Position numbers and translations under genes: made by a program. DNA of 64,000 bases from Wurfbainia villosa (Eukaryota; Streptophyta; Magnoliopsida; Zingiberales; Zingiberaceae), in the NCBI GenBank assembly GCA_025175895.1, contig CM045987.1, positions 112,891,040-112,955,039 on the forward strand, in the 5' to 3' direction. This document shows, piece after piece, positions 47,801-59,055 of the stretch. The notes under the pieces are model-generated. The model was not told where the DNA came from. It saw nothing but the letters and a program-made list of their open reading frames with translations, and did no database searches. The stretch's first letter is position 1. Every line of letters starts with the position of its first letter.

Positions 47801-47963
47801 TGTATCTGTAGTTGATTTGATATAGATGAAATTTATTTAAATATAGATGATGGTATAGTAGGGGATAGAGTCCAATGGCGTAGAAGGATCCATATAGTCG
47901 ACCCCACCTAGTGGGATAAGACTTTGTTGTTGTTGTTGTTATTGTATCTGTAGTTGATTTGAT
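47801..47963 (+). mobile_element. 5'-truncated RTE-type LINE/SINE tail with 21-bp target duplication
   Basis: Insert 47822-47942 (121 bp) ends with GACCCCACCTAGTGGGATAA and a (TTG)n tail, the typical 3' end of plant RTE-clade elements. It is flanked by perfect 21-bp direct repeats at 47801-47821 and 47943-47963. Long exact duplications indicate target-primed reverse transcription and a fairly recent event. Confidence 0.85.
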
Positions 47964-48196
47964 CTCACACAGATAGTTAGAATTGCCTATAAATAATGTA
48001 GGTGAGGGTAGCTTGGGCGTGTATGGTAGTCTTTTTTTTCCCCTTTTATGAGAACGGGCAATTGATTGCAACCTTTTTTGATCTATCGAGTGAGGGCAAC
48101 TGGAGGGAGACAACATGAGGCATAGCAAAGAGAAGAATTTTGAGTTGTGACATGATTAGAACAGGGACTTGTTGGGCTGACATGGCCAAAGCTTTA

Positions 48197-48947
48197 GGCT
48201 ACGTTTGGTACGGGGTAATTTAATCAACCTTGTAATGTAATCAAGTTTGTAATGTAATGTAATGTAATGTGTATACATTACTGTGTTTGGTTAGTGATTG
48301 GTGTGTAATGTTTGATTACAAAAGTGATTACATTCGTTTGTTTGGTGTCTACATTTTTTATAAGGAATGTAATTCATATTATTATAAAGCGCCGTCGCCC
48401 GCCGGCCGACCGCCGATCGTCGGCCGTCGAGCGGCGTCGGATCGCGGCCGATCGTCGGGCCGCGTCGGCGCCGTCGGTCGCCGGCCGGCCGCCGGCCGTC
48501 GCCGGCCGGGCCGGCGTCGTGCCGGATCTGGCCGGATCGCCGGCCGACCGCCGGTCGGGCCTTGCCGCAGCCGACCGTCGATCATGAGCGCCGTCGATCG
48601 CCGGCCGCCGTCGATCGCCCGGTCGTCAATCGTCGGTCGTCGGTCGTCGGCCGGTCGCCCGTCGGTCGTCGGCCGTCGGGCGACCACCGCCCGGTCGTTG
48701 GTCGACAACTGTCGCCGGTGGTCGTCGTCGACGAGCATCGAGAAGCAATGAAAAAAATAAAAGAAGGATATATTTGTCATGATAAATATTGAGTCCGTAA
48801 TGTAATCGGATTACATTGATTTTCCTTCGTAATTGAGATTACGGATCTTGACTCTTATTTTGTAATGCGATTACATTACATTACATCTTTGAAATGTTAC
48901 CAAACAAAGTTGATTACAAGGTTGATTACCCCGTACCAAACGTAGCC
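48197..48947. mobile_element. Tourist-like MITE (PIF/Harbinger) with GC-rich core
   Basis: Terminal inverted repeats starting GGCTACGTTTGGTACGGG, nearly 40 bp with small gaps, flanked by TTA at 48194-48196 and 48948-48950. A 3-bp TTA duplication is the PIF/Harbinger signature. Arms are rich in TAATGTAATG words. The centre (about 48390-48745) is an extremely GC-rich run of CGCCGGCCGTCG-like words. No transposase. The open frames over the core are Arg-rich translations of this repeat. Confidence 0.85.
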
Positions 48948-49624
48948 TTACCGTTTTCTTTTGGATGCAGGTAGGGTTGTGAAGAGTCAAGCTAAACTAA
49001 GTTTTGTATTGTTCAAAATTGTTTAATAAGATAATTGAGATGAACCAAGTTGAAACAATTGTTTAAGCTTGATAAGCTTGAGCTTGGTCCAAATGGATGG
49101 TATTGAGCTCTTAATTTGAGCTTGCTTAATAGTTCGAAAGATTTATATTTTTATTCTTGTTGATTCGTTATTAGGTATAATATTATTAACTTATTTGTTT
49201 GAGTTTGGTAGTTCTTTGTTTATTTACAACTTATTTTAAGGTTATTAAGAGTTTTGTTGGTGAATATAATTTATAAGTTTTTTTTTTTTGGATATTATTG
49301 ATGAACATTCTTCACCAACAATTTATAATCTTTGTTCACGGACATTAACAACTTTATCCATGGTGAATAGAGTATGTCATGGTCGGACCATGGTCCTAAA
49401 TTATTGTGATAAGTTGCTGGCTAACATAGTAGATAAGCAAATGTTATAAATGGATCCTTCAAGCTATTGCACTAATGGTAAGTCCTTCCTTAGAAGGAAA
49501 ATGTTGTAAGGTCCAACTGTAACGTCTTGTTGTAAGGACCAGGATAGTGTTATATGTGTAATAATTCTCACACCTAAGTTGGATAAAAACTAACATTATA
49601 AGAATACCAATTATCTTAATTGTC
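48948..49624. other. Intronic or flanking DNA without gene
   Basis: AT-rich, with AAGCTTGATAAGCTTGAG words near 49065. No coding frame. Confidence 0.4.
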
Positions 49625-50085
49625 TTAGATATGGAATATGGAACATAGGAACGTTCACGGGCAAAGTAATGGAGGAAATAAATATAATGATTTGAAAAAG
49701 AATTAATATTTTGTGATTACAAGAGACAAAATAGATAGGAAGAAACAAAGATAATAAAGAACTCATATTTTAAGTCATGGTACATATTAAAAAGTAAAAT
49801 GAGAAATGGAGTAGATTATTGTAAATAATTTATTAAGCGACGAAGAAGTAGGAGTAATTAGGAAGGAAAATAGGAGTATAGCTCTCTAGATAATAGCAGC
49901 AAAAGAAATTATCAATGTTATTAGCATATATACACTTTAAGATTAGATGAAGACACTACACAGGTTTTGGGAGAATCTAAATGAGTTAATATAAAATTTT
50001 TTAGCAAACGAGATGAATTTTAATAGAAGAATTAACTGGCCATTTAAAAATAAAAAAATGAGGAATTTGATAAGGTGCATAGTGG
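49625..50085 (+). pseudogene. RTE-type LINE endonuclease remnant
   Basis: Translates with stops as IWNIGTFTGKVMEEINIMI, then LQETK, then IYTLRLDEDTTQ and, after a one-base shift, WENLNEL. These match in order the apurinic-endonuclease start of plant RTE ORFs (WNIGSLTGK, CLQETKW, APQVGLDE, FWEDL). The rest of the ORF and the reverse transcriptase are absent. This agrees with the RTE tail at 47822, but the two are separate insertions. Confidence 0.6.
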
Positions 50086-50567
50086 CCATAGTTTTATTTA
50101 ATATTTATTATTATCTTTTTGATGATCTAGATATCTAGGTTTTGCCTGACTAGTTCTGGAGGTGGACGACCTTCTCCCTTGGTTAGTCCACTTGACAAAT
50201 TTGGATGTGCAACAAATAGTCACACCTCGTGGTAGATGTTCTAGGTTCTCTCCTAGAGAGAATCAAATCTTGATGTTCTAGAAAACCACTGAGTGCTTTT
50301 ACCAATAAATTGTGCCCTTCCACCGGGGGGGGGGGGATTTCTTATAGTTAGGAAGAGGGATAAAAAAATTTATAAAAGTTACAAAATCATCCTTTGAGAA
50401 AATTTAAACCTAATGTAGGTTAGTGATGTTAAATATACACCTCAACATAGTATTTGTAGAAAGAAAACATGCATGAGTCCTACGATTAAGTGGTTGAAGT
50501 TAAAGGATATGAAACAAAGTAACTTTAATAAGAGGATAGAAGCACAAGTATTAGAAGAAATTCATAG

Positions 50568-50819
50568 TGACTCAAATACGACATAAGATAAGGTGATATT
50601 CAATTTGAAAACAATGGGGAAGAGTATATTCGTTGAATCAAGAAGATGGACATCATCAAATAAAGAATCTTGGCAGTTGAATGAGTGAGCACATGACTCA
50701 AATACGACATGAGATAAAATGACATTAAATTTGAAAATGATGGCTAAGATCATAAGTGATTTAAGATCACGAGCACCACCAAATAAAGGATTTTGATAGT
50801 GGAACAAGTGCAAGCTAAA
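50568..50819. repeat. 126-bp tandem duplication
   Basis: Two diverged copies beginning TGACTCAAATACGACAT at 50568 and 50694, ending just before the C2 LTR at 50822. Confidence 0.75.
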
Positions 50820-50821
50820 AC

Positions 50822-52371
50822 TGTTGGTACAATTAGCTCAGGTCACGATTGATTAGACTCGAGTAGGACTCGAGTAGTGTTTTGATGTTTGACAATGGTT
50901 TGATCATTGTTCGACAATGGGTTGATCATATGGTTGATATGGGTTTGACCATATGAGGAGATTGTTGAAGCAATCGACCTTAGGTCAAGGTTGACCTAGC
51001 TCGAGTAGGACTTGAGAGAAGTTCAAGTCTTAGGTACTTGACATGAAAAGTCTAAGTATGAATCTTGACAATGGTAAAGTTCAAGTCATGGGTACTTGAC
51101 AATTGAAAAGTCCAAGCATGGGTCTTAGCAATAGAAAGTCCAAGTCATGGGTACTTGGCAAGGAAAGTCTAAAGGTATAGTCTTGGTGGCATAAGTCTAA
51201 GTGTGTAGCTTTGGCGGCGTAAAGCCCAAGTGAAGGGTGTGATATTGACGGCGTAAAGTCCAAGCATGTAGTCTCGACAGTATAAGTCTAATGTTTGACA
51301 GCGTAAAGTCTAAGTTTAGAGTCTTGGCAGCATAAGTCTAAATGTATCTTGGCAAGGAACCCGGTTAGCATGACATAGCCGATGGAGGCACTTGAAGGCT
51401 AGCGTAAGAATGAAGAGTCATAGACTCGAGGGATCCGAGAGGCGTGAGATTGATGAAAGTGGGCCGAAGGCTTAGGTCTAGGCTAAGAGTGTTTATCAAG
51501 TATGAGGGGATCATATTTGGGGTTAAACCTCGTTGTTGAGGTTTATCAGTCGACTGGGGTATTGAACAGTTGACTGACCGAGTGTTTGACACTCGGGAGC
51601 CGAGTTGACTCATATCAATCGACTGAGATTATGATAAGTTGATTGGTCATGTAGTCGACTGAGGTTCGACTGCTTGAGCTGTGCTCTGGCAGTCGATTGG
51701 CCTTGGGCAGTCGACTAGCATGAATGACAATCGATTGTTATTTGCGGACACGAGCACAGAAGCTCTGGTAGTCGACTATGCGGCGATCCATCTCGCGGCA
51801 AGGCGATTATTGTGTCGTTGGTTGGAATATCAATGTGGATTAAGTCTGTTGTGAGGCAACGACACTGTAGGCAGTCGACTGTTAGGCGAAAATCTAGGTC
51901 ACACGGAGGTATAAATGGAGCTCGACAGGGAGGATTTCGCAAACTTTTTTGGGATGGTTTTGGAGAGGAATTGCTATTGCATTCTAGATCTTCAAGAGCC
52001 TTTCAAAGCAACTAATAAGCAAGCAAAGCATTTAAGTTCTTGTAAAGTGTTCTTTATATTGTTGTTGTATTTCCTTATATTTGATTCTTATTATTATAAG
52101 ATTATTGTAAGAGGTTTCTCTACCTTTGGTGTATCACTGAGAAGGAGAAGTTTGATGGTGGTGGTGTGCATCACTAGAGCTCGCCCGTAGAGTAGGAACC
52201 TTAGGTTTCGAACCACGTATATCTTGTGTTGTGCTTGTGCATTTGTGCTCGTGTATTTGTATTCTATATTCCGCTGCGTACTAACATCATTGTAGACGAG
52301 CACACGATTGAACGATGAAAATCATGAAAAGCGCCATTCCACCCCCCTCTTGCGCTTAACTAGATTCTACA
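50822..52371 (+). repeat. 5' LTR of C2
   Basis: TGTTGGTACAATTAG to GATTCTACA, 1550 bp. Minisatellite 51040-51345, TCGACTG words 51545-51885, U5 with GTAGGAACC near 52190. Confidence 0.87.
51910..51916 (+). promoter_or_regulatory. TATA box of C2 LTR
   Basis: TATAAAT followed by GGAGCTCG, the conserved C-family promoter context also seen at 15407. Confidence 0.6.
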
Positions 52372-52373
52372 AG

Positions 52374-52385
52374 TGGTATCAGAGC
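52374..52385 (+). other. Primer binding site, C2
   Basis: TGGTATCAGAGC two bases after the LTR end. Confidence 0.9.
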
Positions 52386-52439
52386 TAGGAGTTCTTCTAT
52401 GGACTGACCGCCGAGGGAGCAACGCTAGAGGGCAAGATG

Positions 52440-54030
52440 AAACCAAGTCTTGGATTGGGATGAGACATCAACACTCTGATCTTATATGCATTCTATGGAC
52501 AAGAAGGTTTCGATTAATGAAAGACAAGGATGAAAAACTTCTCCATGATGAAGAGTAGATGATCTTGATGAAGGGATTCGAAGCTCCAAGAGACAAAAAG
52601 GGGGGAATCCTCAAAATGAAGAGATGAACCGAGGAGCAATGTCAAGCCTTTGAGATAAATGAAAGGGTAACAAAAACTCTAATTAATATAATTCCTAATG
52701 ACCTATTGTGTAAGATAGGTGAATTTCAAGATGCTAAGGAGCTATGAAGCAAATTGGCAAAGCTTCATGAAAGTCCCTTACTAACCTCAAGTGAAGAAAA
52801 ATTCTAAGAAGTCGAAGAATGTCCATCGGCTCAAGAATGTGAGTATTCGGAGGTCGAGAGATGTTCGACATCCGAGGAAGAAGAGGAGGAAGTAGAAGAA
52901 GCCTCCACTTCTAGAATTGAGAGGGAGGAGAGACCATCCTCAATGCCGGAGCAAGAAGAGGAGCCATCCACTCCGGGAGCCAAGGATAAGACCAAGCCTC
53001 CCTTACCGACTTAGGTAAATCAAATACGTGTACTAAAGATAAAAATCATATTATATGTTTTGAGTGTAGGGAGCAAGAGCACTCCAAAAGTAAATACTCA
53101 AAAAGAGTTAAGAAGACTCAACCGACATCTAAAGTTAAGGACAAGTCCAAAGAGGTCGGAACCCCAACAATTAAGAGCAAGGAGCATATTGTGTTCTTCA
53201 AGTGCAATCAAAGGGCCACTATAGAAGTCAATGCCCTAGGGGGAGAAAGCAAACCAAGAGTAAAGGAGGAGTTTCAAATGTAGGAGAAGCTAAGGCAAAC
53301 CTTAAGGTAACTTTTAATTATGCTCTTTTAATTCATAACAAAAAGCATGCTAGCAATAGACCTTATTTATATGCTAATAATTTCCTTGCAATTGTTCATG
53401 AGAAAAAGCATGCTAATAGCAATAAATATTTTTGCTTAGATGCTAAACATGATAATCTTAAAAGATAAGTCTAAAATCGTTAATCCTAGATCAACGTTAT
53501 CTAAGGATAGAAAGGTAGAGAACAACAATTTAGGCATTAATCCTAAGAAGGGTAACCATATCCAAGGAATTAATGAAAAATCAAAGATTGAGAAATTAGA
53601 AATGGAAAATAAAGTCTTCAGGTCAAGGCTTGAGAAATTGGAAAAAATCCTTAATAAGATGATAAATTCAAGTAAAGGGTCTAATGGACAAGGTTTAGGT
53701 GTTAAGAGGTAAGAACTATCAAAGGATGGGAAACGTTTGGGTCACAAACCTAAGTCCAAGGTAGATAAGCCTACCTATCACAATGTTCCATTTAATTATG
53801 GAACTACTCCCAAGTCTACGAAAGTCAAGATTATTAGGGAAGTCATCCCTAAGGCTAATCTTGGCAAGTGTCAAGTGACTAAGGCTTCGAAGAAGTCTAG
53901 GAAAGTCACCAGCAAGGTTACAAGGGGAGTTATCTCTAGAGTTTACCTTGATAAAACCCAAATGACCAAGACTTCAAAGCCTAGGAGGGTCATAAGAAAG
54001 GTATCTAGGGAGGATATCCCTAGTGAGTAA
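52440..54030 (+). pseudogene. gag: Gag remnant of C2
   Basis: Follows C1 gag in order but is broken by several stops and shifts. First knuckle reads CFECREQEHSKSKY (last cysteine to tyrosine), near 53060-53100. Second knuckle is cut by a shift (KGHYRSQCPRG near 53209-53240). The coiled coil KIEKLEMENKVFRSRLEKL (about 53585-53640) and the KVTRGVISRV-type basic repeats remain. Confidence 0.75.
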
Positions 54031-54588
54031 TCCAAGAGCTCCAATAGGTATTGGGTTTCTAGGAGCGTGATTCCCTCACCCTAGATGAGTTAGAGTGTGT
54101 CAACCTCAAAGGAATGGGTAGTTAACTTAACCATGGTAGAGTTGATACTTTAAGACATTTTCAAGGTTATGGATTACCATTTTGGATTTTTGACATATTT
54201 GGGAAATTGGTCATTATGGCAAAATTAGAGTTTAATCCTAACAAATGACAATTAATATTAAAATTTAGGTATTCTTATACCTTTACATTTTATTTATCAT
54301 GTTTTGTTTGTCATGTGTCATGTCATGACATTATATTTCATTTAATCATATAAAATATCATGATTAATACTTAGGTTAATATGTCATACTTATGCTTAGG
54401 TTAAAGTTGTATCTTTATGCCACATCATGATTATTGACTATGCTTTATTTATGTTATCATTTTATGTCATGATCATCATTCATGCATTTAGGTTAATTAA
54501 AATTGATTTAAGGACAATGACATAATTTAAAATCCCATGATAAGGGAATTAAATAGAGTTGCCTAGATGAAATGCATGAGACCTTAGG
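54031..54588 (+). other. Non-coding internal region of C2, part 1
   Basis: Aligns by eye with C1 3190-3800, including GTCATGATCATG-type words; ends at the solo LTR insertion. Confidence 0.65.
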
Positions 54589-57097
54589 TGTCATGCCCTG
54601 GGGGCATATTCGTCATTCAAATGACGGTGGAGCCCCTTAGTGACAATATTCCGAAATACATCGCTGGAACCAAATCTGGTAAAAACCTCGAGATAATAAT
54701 AAAATACAATTATTATATTAACTGCATGGATGCACGACTAAAATATAAATCAATTAAAAGTAAATTAGTTTTATGATACCAAATCAAAGTGCGATAAAAT
54801 CCAAAGTGCATAAAAAATGCAATGACAATAGATAAAGCGGCATCTCAACGATGCAGTCGGACCAGCACGACAAGAGATTCTCTGAGCGACGCGAAGGTAG
54901 GTCAGCAGAATACGTCCTCTATTAGCTAATCTGGAGGATAAGAGAAGAGGAGATGAGTACAACCACTCAGTGGGTGGATAGAAAATAGTGCATAATCATA
55001 ATGGATATAATGAACATAATGGACGTAATGGAAGTCGAAGGAAACAAACTAGAGTAACCCAAATCTCAGAGTACCAATATCAGTCTGTAACTAACATGGT
55101 CAACAGTATAACAAATATACCTACAACATAGACAACCAACTGCAATCTACAAGCAATACATATCAAGATACCGCAACAAAGTCTTGTGGCTCTTGAGGTA
55201 ATACCAAAGGGCACTATCTGCGGGTAATAACATGCTACCATGAATGAGACTCGTGGACAAATAGGCAATATACAGAGTACTGTCTATGCACAACAACATG
55301 CTACCACGAACGAGACTCGTGGGTTGACAGACAATAAAAGATTCAGTATCTGTGGGCAACGATATGCTACCACGAACGGATCTCGTGGACAGATAGAGTG
55401 TATAACCATCTAGCTATGGACTGCACGTAACAACATGCTACCATGAACGGATCTCGTGGACAGTCAAGATGTTAGGTAGCTATCTAGCTACAGACGACAT
55501 ACGAATCCAACTATCACTAACTCCGAACGAGTAGTGTAAGAGTATAACTCTATGGTAAATTCTCTCAACCATGAATGAGAAACATAATCTACCACATGTA
55601 TACAAAGCAACCATAGTTCAAAGGTAGAGAAACTTTACTACAGACTCTCTCAACCATGAATGAGAGACATAGCTGACCCCCGAGATAGGGGAAAGTTATA
55701 TAGCCTCTCACGATTAATCTCAACTTAATTATACTATTCCTACTAGTTCGAGTATGGTATCAATCGAAAAAGCAACTAAGCAAATAAACACATATAACAA
55801 TCATATCCATTAAACAATAGAATAAACATATTAATGAAAATCAAATAGCCCAGAAGTCAAATAGTGTATAAAAAGTCAAGCAAATATAGGGTCAAAGTAA
55901 TACTAACAAGAATGTAAAGTGTAACTATAAGATAATCTAAGTAAACAATGTAACCAATATAACTATGCACTAAATTCTAAAAATGTCAAAGATCCCCCCA
56001 CCTATGTTTATTCTAGCTATATCCCTCTCGGGGCTGCTTTAGATGCTGAATCTGTTATGGATTTATCCATTATTAATTCAACTATCTAATATACTTAAAT
56101 AAATTTCTAAATTGACTATTAAATCACTCTATTTACGTAAGGTTTGATTGGATTTTTTTTAACTCGATCGTCCCCTCTAATTGTTTAAATTTACTTATTA
56201 AATTTTCGGACGTAACTTGAGTAACCCTTCAATTAACTAAATTACACGAATCCAATAAATTGATAAACTCTAAATCTAAGTTAACTAACTTGGTTAATTC
56301 ATACTAATCAAGTTTAATCAGTCAATCTAAATAACAGACTAAAAGAAATCAGATTAATTAATCCATTAACCCGACCATTTAATTAATCAATCTAAAGTTA
56401 ATTAATAACCTAAGCCAGGTTAAGCAAATCTAAACTAATTTATCTCTTTATGCAGATTAATTACTCTAAACCATTTAATTAATTAGCCATGAGTCATTAA
56501 TAAATCACAATCCTTCTTTTAACCCACGTCATGAACTCTAAAATTAACTACTCAAAAAGATCTAGATATTAATTAGGCGTATCTCTACAAGATTCATTAC
56601 CTTCCTTGTATCGTTGTCGGATGGCGACGCACACGATAGAATAACGACGACATGCGATGTCGACAGTCACAGGGAATGTTGGCAGCTACTCGATTTACGG
56701 CTAGGAAAAGAAACGGCGCGATTGGAATATTAGTTCACCGTCGAGGAGGAAAGCAAAGTGGTGGCGCCCATTGTTGTCGAGACAAAATGCTGGAAAGGGG
56801 GAATCACATATCAAAGAAAGGCTAACGGTTGAGGTGGTTGTGATACAGAAGAGGAATAGGGTTGCTTGCGATGGAGTTTGTGACGACGAGAGGCAAACCG
56901 TGGCAGGACAAAAACCATAGGTTTAGGGATTATGAGTATTAATACAATGCACAGTTTGATTTAATCCAACTTTTGAATCCGTCTTTTATTAATGACAGAG
57001 TCTACATCAACCATTGTTATATATATATATATTTGGTAGTAAAATATTTACCTATTTTACTATTATTGTTATTGTTATTATTATGCAGTATATTACA
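54589..57097 (-). repeat. Gypsy-type solo LTR inside C2
   Basis: On the + strand TGTCATGCCCTGG to ATATTACA, 2509 bp, flanked by TTAGG (54584-54588) and CTAGG (57098-57102), one change. The C1 sequence around 3800 shows the uninterrupted context. Read on the minus strand it begins TGTAATATAC and ends GGGCATGACA, like the LTRs of complex G (TGTAAAATAC to GGGCGTGACA), so it is a related family in opposite orientation. Also like G, it has an (AT)n tract, a GC-richer block (about 56600-56930) and hairpin-unit repeats. Confidence 0.8.
55220..55480. repeat. Hairpin-unit tandem array in solo LTR
   Basis: Four units starting near 55231, 55297, 55363 and 55434 (spacing 66-71 bp). Each contains CATGCTACCACGAACG and ACTCGTGG, whose CCACGA and TCGTGG arms pair. 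Confidence 0.8.
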
Positions 57098-58352
57098 CTA
57101 GGTTTAGGAAGAATCAAAATCCACATCTCACATTAAATTGATATGTGTGTGTATTGATATATCCTAGATACATGTGAGATGCTAGGATAATGAGTTAAGT
57201 TCAAGGTGCATAGATGTTCCATCTAAGATGAACTCAAACTCTTAATATGGTATTAATGAATCATGAGAAAAGCTAATGTACAAGTCATGTATATTTAGCC
57301 CATAGATCATGATTCAATATAAAGTTTTAAAAACATTTCAAAATCATTTTGAAAAACTTTGACGCAATCTATCTTTTAATAGTTATCACCATTGATGAAG
57401 TTGATACAAAGTAGACTTAAAATATTGAAGTTATCAGTGGTTTTAAAATTTGTCTCAATCTCACAATTTAATGAGTATTTTATTATAAAAATATTTTTCA
57501 CCCATTGTATTTGACATAAGTATTATACGTATGAATTTTTGTGATTTTCCAAATTACGTATAATTACTTATAAATTATCCAAATTCAATTTCTGAATCTG
57601 ATTTCTGCACATTGTAGAAACCAGTTGACTGTCACTTTGGGCAGTCGACTGGTGGTGAGGCAGTTGACTGGTTTCTGACCTAGTCGACTGATGAAGTTGA
57701 TTTCGGCTAGATAAGGTTTGTTTAGTCATGCATCAGCTATTTTAGGCTACCTTAACTGCTCATAACCCTAGGATATATTTTGGAAAACATTGGAAGGGTG
57801 AAAATTCATTGGAAATGAATTAGGAGAGGTGTTTAGGGTGAAAATCGAATTTTAAGGGAGGTGAAAGTTTAATGTTGAATCTTTATCCTTAATTTAGATC
57901 GTTTAGTGTCCCTATTGGCTCAGGAACTCTTCAAGGACATTGTTAGTGCAATGGTCAAGGGGGAGTAAGCCTTTATGGGGAGGTTTTTATCAAGGGATGA
58001 TGGATGAGTATTCCTCGAAGGAGGAGAAATGGAGGGTTTAAAACCCTCATTGTGCTCACCAAAGAGAGAAAATTAGAGAAGTGAGGATTACCTCTCACTT
58101 AGTGATACGAGACTTATCACTATGAAGAGTGAAAACATTCTAGATGTTTTTGGACTAAAGGGGAGAATGTAAAATCTCATTGGGATATGAGACATGAATA
58201 CCTTTGGTAGCCTTTTTGATCTATGCCAAAGGGGGAGAAGTGAGGTTTAAGTTAGGTAAACCTTCACTATGTTTTGACATTGAAAGAGTTAAGCTTGGAC
58301 TTATTGGTTAGCCTAACTTAAAGATGTTGTCAAACATCAAAAAGGAGGAGAT
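57098..58352 (+). other. Non-coding internal region of C2, part 2, with purine tracts
   Basis: Matches C1 3800-5022. Purine tracts at about 57956-57966, 58155-58164, 58228-58237 and 58340-58350, the last abutting the 3' LTR. A copy of the LTR start (TGTTAGTGCAAT) lies at 57941-57952. CAGTCGACTG words at 57620-57690. Confidence 0.7.
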
Positions 58353-58608
58353 TGTTAGTGCAATAGGCCTAGGTCACAATTAACCAGACTCGAGTGTGAG
58401 TCGAGTAGTGTTTTGATATTTGACAATAGTTTGACCATTGTTTGACAATGGGTTGATCATATGGTTGACATGAGTTTAACCATATGAGGAGATTATTGAA
58501 GCAATCGGTCTCAAGTCAAGGTTAACCTAGTTCGAGTAGGATTCGAGAGAAGTCTAAGTTTGGATACTTAGCATGGAAAGTCCAAGTCTTGGGTACTTGG
58601 CATGAAAA
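58353..58608 (+). repeat. 3' LTR of C2, first 256 bases
   Basis: Begins TGTTAGTGCAAT after the purine tract and matches the C2 5' LTR until element B starts at 58609. The five bases before B (GAAAA) would be its target duplication; the other copy is outside the window. Confidence 0.82.
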
Positions 58609-59042
58609 TGTCATGTGAGTTATTGCTAAGTGCAATAATCGCGCACACAGTGCATATAATGCATTTAGTGTATTATGAGAATGAAGAGTCTCATGCACTT
58701 AGTGCTTAACACATTATGAGAATTGAAAAGTCTCGTGCACTTAGTGTAGGTAATGAAAAGACATGAACTCTCTATATAAGTTCGTCCAAATTGAGAGGGA
58801 AGAGGGGGTGGTGTATGCGAAAATGTTGTGTGTGTCTTGTAGAACGTCCAAGGCTCGATTGGGATTTGATTTGTGAACCAAGAAGAACTTGCCGATTTTG
58901 TATAGTGATTGTTCTTTTGAACAGCAAGTGGTAGATCGTAAGATCTCTTTGCAGTACAGATCTGAAGTTTAAAGATTCGACGAACTCTATAAGTGTTTAC
59001 AGTTTTTATATACTCATGCTTGTTGATGTAATCTTACTAACA
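58609..59042 (+). repeat. 5' LTR of element B
   Basis: TGTCATGTGAG to ACTAACA, 434 bp, ending one base before the primer site. The left border is inferred from where C2 similarity stops. TATATAAG at 58773-58780 is the likely TATA box. Confidence 0.78.
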
Positions 59043-59043
59043 A

Positions 59044-59055
59044 TGGTATCAGAGC
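59044..59055 (+). other. Primer binding site, element B
   Basis: TGGTATCAGAGC directly after ACTAACAA. Confidence 0.9.

Larger units (their letters stand above)
50822..58608 (+). mobile_element. Element C2: degenerate gag-only C-family element, interrupted
   Basis: 5' LTR 50822-52371, primer site, decayed gag and non-coding region, then the start of the 3' LTR (58353-58608), which is cut by element B. The rest of the 3' LTR would lie beyond the window. A Gypsy-type solo LTR (54589-57097) sits in the non-coding part. Layout and sequence follow C1 closely: the same coiled-coil gag, purine tracts and internal LTR-start copy. Confidence 0.85.

Noticed and set aside
48269..48792. Arg/Gly/Pro-rich ORFs of up to 160 codons on both strands
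   Set aside because: They follow the GC repeat in the MITE core; open in several frames because CGCCGG-type repeats lack stops.
50325..50337. Long G run
   Set aside because: A homopolymer; may be real or a sequencing error, with no associated feature.
55080..55359. Minus-strand hydrophobic ORFs in the solo LTR
   Set aside because: Formed by the hairpin-unit repeats; no membrane-protein family recognised.
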